A stretch of 64,000 bases of DNA from positions 8,198,171 through 8,262,170 of the forward strand of contig CM036775.1 of NCBI GenBank assembly GCA_020796225.1. The letters are read 5' to 3'. Source of the stretch: Arion vulgaris. Lineage: Eukaryota; Mollusca; Gastropoda; Stylommatophora; Arionidae. Of this stretch, positions 38,583 to 50,500 are shown piece after piece (position 1 is the stretch's first letter; each line of letters starts with the position of its first letter). Under the pieces are notes generated by a model, which saw only the letters and a program-made list of their open reading frames with translations, made no database searches and was not told the DNA's origin. The position numbers were made by a program, and so were the translations under genes.

Positions 38583-41500
38583 AGGACAACCACCATTAAG
38601 TGCCGTTATTGGTACAGCTCGAAAAGAACGATATATCTCAAATATATGAAAAGATTGATTAATCAACATCGAACTGGGGTGTTGGGCCGCTGAACGCTGC
38701 TGGATTTGTTGGGGCGGAGTTCTGAGCACATATGGACATGTCCAGAGTGCTATGATCATAGTCCACATTTAACTGATCACTGATAACTGATAACTGATCA
38801 CTGATAACAACCACCATTGCACATCGAAGAATAATCGTTTATGCTTCAATCTGTTTTGTACATGTTAAGATCTCATCACCAGTGCATGAACTCCGTAGCA
38901 CCGACGTAGGACACGGACAGTTTTTAAATAATGTCATGGTAATTTTTTTTTATGAATTTTGCCAAGGCAAAGACTTTGTAACCTACTCATATCGAGTTGC
39001 AACTGTCTAGAACTAAAATTGAACACAGGACCAATGTTTTATCGCCCATCTCCGATAGGACTAGGAACACTGATCTCACCAACTATGGACATGCCCTGAG
39101 TTTATGATGATAGTCCTCTTATAACTAACAACTAAATTGTTGCTAACTTCACTTGTGTCTATAGTTACAACTGACATACAATTTTGTGACACATATTTTT
39201 TCTCATTTTTATTTGTTAGAGAGATCACTCACTTGCTTACCATGTCCAGCCAACTCTGTCCGTGGTTCCAACTGTACTTGTCTCTGTTCTGACGGGAGAT
39301 ACTTTAATCAACAAACATGGACATGTGGTCAGTATAATTGTCTAATTATTTTTTGTCTATATTTATGATGATGACTGGTATTGGCGACCATGCTGCTTCA
39401 CAACCAATTATTTATAGTTAAGAGAGACAAATAGCCTATCGCAAATTTTTGTGCAAACGTTGTTATGTCGAATCTGACCTGATTTTCCGTGTTCAACAGA
39501 CGACGCTGTTTATAGTAGATACGACTTAGTGAAACCATACACATGTAGGTCAGAGTTTTCGTTTTTCCTACGAAAATATTTTGAGTCTGTCTTCTGGTTC
39601 TCTAACAATATGCCACCGTCTGTCTCAAGTTGTCAGTCACGCCAAACAGTTTGTTTTGGATGCTGGTGTAAGTGGGACACCTCGTTCTTCTCAGATCTGT
39701 TTATTTTGGGCAATTCTGTAGGATATGCTCTGTAGTCATACTCTCGAAGCTACAGGGGCACAAGTGGTTAGTGCATACCTTGAATTTAGTGTATAGGTGG
39801 TGTCTCATTTTGTTGGACCCGTCCAGAGACGAAATATGACAGTCTGGTCACTTCTGGACAGTTGGTAATATCTATCATCTTTTTTTTGTGTTTGGATTGT
39901 TCTTTATCACACTTTGTTTTATAGTACCCTCTGGAGATGATTTTTTTGTGGGGCTTCTTCGTAGCTGACCAGGTTGTCATCTTGCGACATCCCTGCTCCC
40001 TAGTAGCTAGTCATATATTTAGTCCGTCAGCATCTTCATTCTCCTCGAGCTTGCAGCGTGAGGGTATCCACTGGATTACCACACCACCCGTGTGCTGCCG
40101 GTGTCCGCAAAAAGAGCAAAGAATAGTACCACTGCAACCTACAAGGCATGTCGTAAGAGGAGACTGATGTAGAACCTAGGAAAGCAACCTAGTAAATAAA
40201 AACCTTGCAGAAATCGGATGTGCTGACCTACTTGTAGGCGTATAACTGGCACAACGTTAAATCGCTCTTAGGCTCCGATCACATATAAATCACACAGAGT
40301 GGTTAGCAAGTGGTTGACATGGAGCGGCTTTCGAAGAAGAAGAAGAAGAAGAAGGGTTACCACACTCTCGCAATGCTTATATCCAAACACAGAGAATCTA
40401 TGCATTTTATAATAGACCACAAATATCTACAGATCAACTACAGATAAGATTTGATCAACATAAAATCCCCACTGTATACTACCACATCCAGTGGCGGCTC
40501 GTCATTAAGGGCCAGAGGGGCCGGGCCCCACCAAAAATAATATGTAACGTGTATTTATTATTTAATAAATTAAAATATAACCTAACCCAAAGCCATGATT
40601 TCCCGAAAATTTGTGGCTGGCTCCACCAACAGAAACGATCACGAGCCGCCACTGACCACATATCATCATCATTGGCCTCTTTGTCTCATGCGACAATGGG
40701 TCTTGCGTCACGTAGTATGTTCTGCACTGAATCACAACGTTTCTTGTGGCTGTAATGGCCTATTCTGGAGTGGAAATCCTTGCCACAGTTGCTGCTGGTA
40801 AAACTGGAGACGAGCTGGTACATAGAATGTTCTCTCTGCTCTCTGTGCTCTCTTTGGCTCCACATGTGATGTTTTTTTCTTCTTTTCTTTTGATCAGCCC
40901 TCACTGCCGCTCGCCATGCTTACCTATCTTTGGCCAGCCACATCTACTGCGTTTATTATCATTGTTTGAATTTTATCTCATACAGACGGCTGTCCTTACA
41001 ACGTCAACCCGACCAATGCTAATGAGTATTTCAACAAAGGAAATACTATGCAACTGTATTATTGTCAACCTGGAAATGTAATGGACCTGACACTGTGTCG
41101 CTGTGTTACAGGATCGACCCCTAACCCTATTGGTAAGTCAGCAACTGAAATATCATAATGAGTTAGTGATTAATGAATCTTTAACATTAAATTGAGGTAT
41201 TTTGGACTTATTCTTCTTTTATTTGCGAACCCTTCATATCAACCACTTATCTTCTTTTCTTTGCGTTCGTTCTTTACGACCAATTTTAATCACTTCTGTG
41301 ATATGTTTGATCTTTGCCAAGAACGTATATGTTGCACATTGGTTTGGTAGGCCCCTAAACGCATAGACTTCACGTTTAGGACACGTGATCGGTTTCACAA
41401 ACCTCCTTAGTCACCTCTTACGACATGAGCGGCAGGTAACAGTGGTTCTATTCTTTACATCCAAAATGTGGGCTCCGGTAACCACTCGGACGAAACCACT

Positions 41501-44500
41501 TATTAAATCACTCTTTGTGGTTTGAATTTGATCTCAGCCAAGAGGATTGTGCGTTGTGCCAAGATATGCACCTATGGTGAATAGGCCACCACATCAGTTT
41601 TCTTGCCAGCTTTTTATTTACCAGGTTAGCATTCCCCAAAAATTTTATGACGGATAGGTTTGTCACTTGGACGTTATCTTACTAGAGTAGGATGATCGGC
41701 GTCCGAAAAGTGTCCTTCGCCAATGTTTGGGTATGTTTTTGAACATATAAAAAAACACTAATTGCTGGAGAAGACCATCATTGAAGGAAACATACCGGCA
41801 AAGAGAAGAAGTGGAAACTTCAAAAGTTGGATTCGGAATGTAACTGATTGTTTGAACATGACGGCTGCAGATGCGGAAAATCAGGACTATGAGAGAGAAA
41901 TTTGTAGGACTGTTGGGATGGCAAATTTCTGCTCAAAACAAGTTATTTGATAATAATGATAACTTTCTACCAATATCTTTGCACTGATATAATTAAGCAC
42001 TACTCTATGAGCTTTCTGTGGCGTAGAGGTAAGGTACACTCCTCTTGTTCCAAAAGTATTCGGTTCGTTTCCCTCGTAGAGCCATCTGGATATTTTTCCA
42101 GAGATCCTGATCTCAGTGTAGGTAAGATCGAGTGTCTAGTCCTATCTCAGTGTAGGTGAGATCGAGTGTCTAGTCCTATCTCAGTGTAGGTAAGATAGAG
42201 TGTCTAGTCCTATCGAAGTGTAGGTGAGATCGAGTGTCTAGTCCTATCTCAGTGTAGGTGAGATCGAGTGTCTAGTCCTATCGAAGTGTAGGTAAGATAG
42301 AGTGTCTAGTCCTATCTCAGTGTAGGTGAGATCGAGTGTCTAGTCCTATCGAAGTATGACGACAACACTTAGATCCTGTGTTCAAGTTGAGCACATAAAA
42401 GAACCCTTGGCAGTTCAAAATTGAGAAGAGCAGGCTGTAAAGCCGCTGCCCGGTCAAAATTCATTGGGAAACAAATGAATTCCTACAAAATGTTTTCATC
42501 ATCTTCTAAATGACATGGAAACACAGATCGTCAATGACATCTTACACCCATCATCTTTTAAATGACATGGAAACACAGATCGTCAATGACATGGGAACAC
42601 AGATCGTCAATGACATGGGAACACAGATCGTCAATGACATGGGAACACAGATCATCAATGACATCTTACACCCATCGTCTTCTAAATGACATGGAAACAC
42701 AGATCGTCAAACATGGAACACAGATCGTCAATGACATGGAATACAGATGCAATGACATGGGAACACGATCGTCAATGCATGGGAATACAGATCATACAAG
42801 ACATCTTTACCCCATCGTCTTCTAAATGACATGGAAACACAGATCGTCAATGACATGGAACACAGATCGTCAATGACATGGAATACAGATCGTCAATGAC
42901 ATGGAACACAGATCGTCAATGACATGGAATCAGATCGTCAATGACATGGGAACACAGATCGTCAATGACATCTTACACCCATCATCTTCTAAATGACATG
43001 GAAACACAGATCGTCAATGACATGGGAATACAGATCGTCAATGACATGGGAACACAGATCGTCAATGACATGGGAATACAGATCGTCAATGACATGGGAA
43101 CACAGATCGTCAATGACATCTTACACCCGTCGTCTTCTAGATCTTCCTATCATTTTTCTTCCAGAGACAGTTCTCCTAGGCATTCATATCGTTTGATGTT
43201 TCCGAAATATTTAATTTTCCTTGTTGTTATGCACTTTAATAGCCAACTCTCTTTAATATCAAGCTGTTATAAAACAGAAGAATTTGTTCTTTTCTCTGTC
43301 CATGATATTTTAAGTACTCTTCTGTAGCATTTGCATTCTTCTTCTTCTTCTCGCTCGTTCTATTTGGCTATTTTAATCATTCTTATTATGATATATAAAC
43401 AGCATACACCACGAACGGGTGTGATACGTCACATCATCTGCGCCATTTGAAGCTCTGGTGCTTGTCCGTCGGCGATGTTTTAGATTTCAGCCAGAGTTTA
43501 CTGGGTTCGCTCTCCGTCAGCTTTTGGCTGTCCCCAGCCGACCTGCAAGGCAGCAGGTTGTCATTTTCTTTTAGGGTAGCTACCCTCAGACAACCGTCCC
43601 TCCGGTTTGTTGAGCGTCATCTGACCAGGCTACCTTTTTTTTTGGGACTACTTGGTGTGCCTGCCGTCCTGTTTTGTATACGGTTTGCTCTGCTAGTCTT
43701 TGATTGTCCCCAAACAAACTACAAGGCAGTAGTAGTTCCCTGCGAGGGAAAAAGCGTACTGGATTCAAGCCTCTGATGGGCTTTATAGTTATTCTGCACG
43801 TTTGGGTGGTCCGCTCACCCTTACATTTGCCACGCCTTTTCATCGCTCCATCATCAGCATCGTGGATGTCTGCCCCACCGGTGGACTCACCTGTGTATCG
43901 TCCGTATGCGTGTTCGCTCTACTTTGGTGCCTGCTCACCGTGTTTATCATATTCCTCACGGTGCTCACATTTACTATGGACACGCAACCCAATTCGGACC
44001 ACCACCTCAGGGCTCCGAGTTTTGCCCTGTAGACCCACGTGCAACTCAACTCGGGCCCCAACGTACGGGCTTCGAGTTCGCCCCAAGTGGGCCCACGTCT
44101 CTTCTCTGGATGCACCCTTCATCCATTTATGTTTATTTGTTCAGCTTTTTTCCATCTGTCGGGAGAGACGTGCATTAATGGTCCTTCTGGGATTATTCTC
44201 GTCTCTGTTGCGAGCGGATCTCATCCAACGTGACTAACTCTGCATCACTATGTATACCACCAGAGTAGCTTTCCCTCGATCCCTACCCGCTTAGCCAGAC
44301 AGGAACCAATTTATGTTTCGAGCGTCACCACGTGGAGTTGGGGTACGATCTTGATCAGTGCCAGCTCACTAATCCTGGCCCGACGTTGTCCCTTTGTCCT
44401 TTGACCCGCATTTGTATTCAAAGGTATTACTGTTCTTCTCCGCCAACTTGTCATAGATAATATTTTACAAACATAAAATCTCCACTGTATACTACCACAT

Positions 44501-47500
44501 CTACTGTGTTTAATATCATTTGTTTGAATCTTGATCTCTAACAGATAGCTGTCCTTACAGCGTCAACCCGTCCAATCCTAATGAGTTTTTCTACAAAGGA
44601 AATACTTTGGCACTGTATTATTGCCAAACTGGAAATGTAATGAACCTAACACTATGTCGATGTGTTACAGGCTCGAACCCTAACCCTATTGGTAAGTCAG
44701 TAAATGAAAAATTATCATAATGAGTTGGTGGTTAGTGAATCGTTAACATTTTATCAATACCTTTGCACTGATATAATTAAGTTGTGAGACATGAAACATT
44801 GACACAGCGGCGGAGATCATTAATGCATTTGAATGCAAATGCTTCAGAAGTTAGTTAGTTAGTTTGTTCCTTTCGTGCCAAAGGTGGCACATAGGACAGA
44901 ACTTTTAGATCTCCATGTGATGCGGTTCGTTGCTAGCAGTTGGAGATCTTGTATGGTTTACATCCCAATAGTTTACTTTCTTGTTGGATTGTTCTTCGAA
45001 GAGTGATCTTAGGTCTTCCACGCTTCAGAAGAGTGCTAAGAATATCATGGACAGAGAAAAGAACAAATAGATCTATCCAGAAAGAACTCAAATTCAAAGA
45101 CAACTGGCTGATGCTACGAATAAGAAAGAGAGAATTGATGTATTTGGGACATATAAAAAGACACGAAGGACTGGAGAAGACCATCATGAAAGGAGACATA
45201 CCGGCAAAGATAAGAAGTGGAAGACCACGGAGAAGATGGATTCAGCATGTAACAGATAGTTTGAACATGACGTTGCAGAGGCAGGACATCAGGCCTATGA
45301 GAAAGAGACTTTCCATAGGACTATTCGGGTGGCAAAGTTCTGCTCAGGACAAGCAATTTGATAATGATGACTGATATTCTTTCAATATCTTTGTAATGAT
45401 ATAATTAAGCAGCTATAGTACTCTATGTGTTTCTGTGGTGTAGAGGTAAGGATACTCCTCTTGTTCCAAAGTATTCGGTTCGTTTCCTCGTGGAGTCATC
45501 GGGATATTTTCCAGAGATCCTAATCTCAAGTAGGTGAGATCGAGTTCTAGTTCTATCGGAGACGGAGCCGCTGCCCAGCGTGTTCGTAGCGCGTTGGACT
45601 ACGGGTGACTAGTCCTCTGTATGTGTGGGTTCAACTCCGCGGACTGGCAGAAAAGCTACAGGTTCCCAGATTTACGGTGTTCGTGGCACCGAGCCGAAGG
45701 TTACGATGTCCATGACACGAGCCGAAGACTTCAGCTCAAGTGCTTCTGGATCGGGAAAAACAAAAAATACATCGGAGACGGAGGATAAAACGTAGGTCCC
45801 TTGTTGAAGTTTAGCACGTAAAAGAACCTTGGGAGTTTAAAATCGAGAAGAGCAGGCTGTAAAGCCGCTGCCAGGTCAAAATTCATTGGGAAAATAAAAA
45901 TTTCTACAAAATGTTTTCCTCATTTTCTAAATTACATGGCGACGCTCGGCGGTGCTTCGGAGTTACACTGCCACTGAGATTTTATTGTATTAGACTGGAT
46001 CAGATCACCATGATTATCCACCGAAGATCAATCATGATGGTTTTATCAATCATTTAATTAATCATCATTTGAGAGATATAAAATATTGTTGTATATTACT
46101 TAGTTCTCATTTTCTAAGAGAACCCTGGGGGATTCTAGAAGGAAAGGGAATTAAGGCTGCTTCTTACCCAAAGCTGTCGCCACGTGTGTACAAGTTATCC
46201 ATTTCATTTATTTTCTTGCTTACAGAAACAACCTTTAACCTTACCAAGGCGAGTGGTTACGGGCCCAAATATTTGGTGTAAAGAATAGAACCACTGTTAC
46301 CTTCCACGCATGTCGTAAGAGGCGTCTAAGGAGGTTTGGTTGAAATCGGATGCATGTGTCCTAAACGTGTAGAAGTCCATGCATTTAGGGGCCTACAAAC
46401 AATGTGAACGTATAACGTTCTGGCAAGATCAAACATATCACAAAGAGTGATTAAAATTGCCGTAAAGAACGAACGCAAAGAAGGGAGGAGAACCTTACCA
46501 AGAACTTGAACACGGATGTTTCCATCAGAACCTTACCAACTTGAACTGTTCCCCTACCTCCGCCTTCTAATATGTAATTTGATGTTTTCTAATAGTTTAT
46601 CATCATCAAATAGCTTGTACTAAGCAGAACTTTACTGCCACCCTAACAGTCCTTCAGAATTTCTCTCTCTCATAGACCAGATGTCCCGTTTGTGCAGTCG
46701 TCATGCTCAAATCATCAGTAACATTATGAATCCATCTTCTCTGTGATCTTCCTTTTCTTATCTTAGCGATTCTCCTTCCATGATGGTCTTCTCCAACTCT
46801 TCGTGTCTCTTTCATCATCATCAAGGTGCGTATCCTTTATAGACGTTGCTCTCTTTGCAGCACATCTGAAATTCACTCTGTCTCTTGCCAGTTCACCCAC
46901 TTCGTCGATGGTCATATTCATGGTTTCTTTAATATCTTTAGCCATCTTCTTCTTGGTCTGCCTCTGTGTCTCTTTACATGTCCAAAATACTTCCATCTTT
47001 CTTTCTATTTGTATCTAACAATTATAAGTGATTGATTCATTGATTGATAGGATCATCATCATTGCACTTCGGTGAGTAACCATGTGTGTGTTCCGATCTC
47101 TTTCTTAAACAAGAAGATCTTAGCGACAGTGCACGAACTCCGTAGCACCGATGAGAATCCCCGATGTAATTTAGAAAAATGGTAAAAATGTTTTTGTAGG
47201 AATTTAAAAAAAGAATTTTCTAATGAATTTTTGCTTCTCTTCTTGATTTCTAACTGTGTAACAGTAAGCGTCTGTAGCTTAAGCGATAGTGAGCTCGATC
47301 ACCACCAAGGTACCTGGTTCAAACTCCGTGGAAGGCAGTTTGGTAGCAAATTATTTTCTTGGGAATTTACGAAAGTTAAAATAGACCTCACCGTTCGGAA
47401 AGCAATGACAAACTATTAAACGTATAAGTGGTGCCCAGATAATTCAATGACTCCTTTACTATTGTTGATAGCGACGTCCTTTAAAGGATAATCCACAATT

Positions 47501-50500
47501 TTCATTTTCATTTACATTTTTAAACACATGTTTTTGTGTCTTTCAGTGTGTGCCCAAGAGTGTCCTTCTAACGCAAGACGTGTCGACACATGTGGGTGCC
47601 AGTGTCTCACCAATAGTCAGATTTATGACAGTGTCAGAAACCAGTGTGGTAAGTTAATTAGCCTCTAGCTTATTCTTCTTCCTAGCTCGCCCATTATGAT
47701 TTCCCGACGTGGTCGGGTTCCATTATCTTTCCACCATGTGGATGTTAGAATTGTCTTTCCACCATGTGGATGTAGATGTTAGAATTGCTCTCCCATGTGG
47801 ATGATAGAATTGCCTCTCACCAGGTGGATGATAATCCTTCCAGGTGGATGATAAGCCTCTCCCAGGTGATGATAGGCCTCCAGTGGATGATGAATGCTCT
47901 CCAGGTGGATGATCTCCGATGATGTCCTCTCCCCAGGTGGATGATAGAATTGCCTCTCCCCAGGTGGATGATAGATTGCCTCTCCCAGTGGATGATGAAT
48001 CTCTCCAGTGGATGATAGAATGCTCTCCCCAGGTGGATGATAGAATTGCCTCTCCAGTGGATGATAATTGCCTCTCCCCAGGTGGATGATAGAATTGTCT
48101 CTCCCCAGTGGATGATAGAATTGCCTCTCACCATGTGGATGATAGAATTGTCTTCCCCAGGTGGATGATAGAATTGCCTCTCCCAGGTGGATGATAGAAT
48201 TGCCTCTCCCAGGTGGATGATAGAATTGCCTCTCCCATGTGGATGATAGAATTGCTCTCCCCAGGTGGATGATAGAATTGCCTCTCCCAGGTGGATGATA
48301 GAATTGCCTCTCCCAGGTGGATGATAGAATTGCCTCTCCCATGGATGATAGATTCTCTCCAGGTGGATGATAGAATTGCCTCTCCCCAGGTGGATGATAG
48401 AATTGCTTCCCAGTGGATGATAAATGCCTCTCCCAGGTGGATGATAGAATTGCCTCTCCCCAGGTGGATGATAGAATTGCCTCTCTCCCAGGTGGATGAT
48501 AGAATTGCCTCTCCCCAGGTGGTGATGATGTCCAGGGATGATTGCCTCTCCCCAGGTGGATGATAGAATTGCTCTCCCATGTGGATGATAGAATTGCCTC
48601 TCCCCAGGTGGATGATAGAATTGCCTCTCCCCAGGTGGATGATAGAATTGCCTCTCCCAGGTGGATGATAGAATTGCCTCTCCCATGGTGGATGATAGAA
48701 AATTGCCTCTCCCAGGTGGATGATAGAATGGTGCCTCTCCCTGATGATAATCTCCAGGTGGATGATAATGATGCCTCTCCCCAGTGATGATAGAATTGTT
48801 AGAATTGCCTCTCCCATGATGACTGATAGATGCCTCTCGCAGGTGGATGATAATTGCCTCTCCGCAGTGGATGATAGAATTGCCTCTCCCATGTGGATGA
48901 TAGAATGGGTGAGTCCTTCTCCACTGTACCTGTTATGTTATATTATACGATCGACATCATTTCTGGGATCCGTGTGGTGTCCTCCACTGCAGCAGTCATC
49001 CAAAGTCCATTTGCTCACTACCATGAAAGTTGATTATCCTTTCTCATGCCGTCATCCAAGCGATGATGACAACAATCTCAGACGTGTGCTGTTGCACCTC
49101 TCTGTGTGTGCGGAGGTGACTGTAGAGTCCAATCCTAGAACAGAATCCCGACCACAGGTGGGGCATACATGATCAAGGTTAGATATGTGCGTGTTGTGTG
49201 CTCTGTCTTTTCGCGCTGCTCTTTTCTCTGTGACTCAACAATACGATGATTCTCAGCTATTCAGGTTCCTCTTTTGTTGTTGCAGCGCCACATTTGGCGA
49301 TCTACAACGACACTGTCTGGCATGTCCAAACTTAACTCCTAATTCTCGCGCTCACTCTAGTGTCTGAGACTCACCCATATCACATAAATGAGAGCGTACC
49401 ACATTGATGACATCGGCTCTGTCCATACTTCTTCCCGCTTGAATCAGGGAATTCTTTTCAAGAAAGTCATTGTACCTCATTGACATATTTGGGAATATGT
49501 ATGGCTCTTCTCTGCACACTTTCTAATGTACTTTGTAAATAGATATTCCTTTCTCTTCAGTTGTTCTTGATGCCGTCACTACATCTTTTACGTGGTCTTC
49601 CCCTTGATAAAGACCACCTTTATTTCCTAGTGTTTCTCTGGTACCAAATTGAGTCTGGGTCGACTTGAGAGCCGCTCCGTTCGGAAAAACAATTCCATTT
49701 CGACAGTAGAATTTAGCCCCGAACCACGCATCCAAACGCCACACTATACAGCCCTCTACAATATAATATCAGGAAAGAAGGTGAGTGAAAGACCACAAAA
49801 ATGATGTTTATATGGCATAGCAGAATACTGCCGAAGAACAAAAATAATCACCCAGGTCACCAGAACAGCGCAAGACAAAAACAGAAAATCACGACACTAG
49901 GCAACAACCTGGTAGCAGTGTGACGTCAAACGAAGAAGAAAACTATTCGTCTACAAAGCAAACGCACTAACTACTACGCTATTACGGCTCTACGTCCAGT
50001 AGTGTAGCAGCTGTACTAGTACAAATCTAAACCCCTATCTGAAGATAGATCTGGGTTCAACTCTTGAATTCACTGTAACCTGTATTTTTATAATAATTAT
50101 TTTATTCCTAGTTGCACCTGCTTGTCCAAATGAGTGTCCGGCTGATGCTAGAAGAACCATAAATTGTGGTTGTCAATGCTTGGATAACAGGGTCTACAAC
50201 AGCAGCACCAACCAATGTGGTAAGCTAGTCTGGTTTTTATTTTTACAATTATATTTCAGCAAACTCAGTAAGACAAATAATAAGAGAGGCCAGTGGAGCC
50301 TACGCGACAACCACAATGCAGTTTGGCAATGAAGGTACGGGCGGTTACAGAGACGGTGAAATGATTCGTAAAATTTTCTTCTTTCTTTCTCGAATCCTGT
50401 ATGCCTCACAGCGTCAGGTCAGGAAGAGATTTCTAAAACGGGCCCTAGTATGCGCTTCGTAGATAGTCTCTTTCGTCGCCTCTGTTATCTCTGAGGTCCA

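Noticed and set aside
40686..40904. C2H2 zinc-finger gene
   Set aside because: The finger is the C-terminal part of a LINE-G ORF2; the same segment recurs at 61200-61350 beside reverse-transcriptase sequence.
42562..43327. Frames encoding MTWEHRSS or IVNDMGTQ repeats
   Set aside because: They are translations of the 24-bp array; no independent coding evidence.
43704..44237. 177-codon frame as a gene
   Set aside because: It overlaps several other frames on both strands, has no recognised domain or splice context, and sits next to a repeat. It is kept only as a low-confidence finding.
47779..48892. Minus-strand frames of 187-289 codons with YHPPGRGNSI-type repeats
   Set aside because: They follow the 27-bp array (27 is divisible by three). 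There is no non-repeat domain, and the frames shift with each dropped base.
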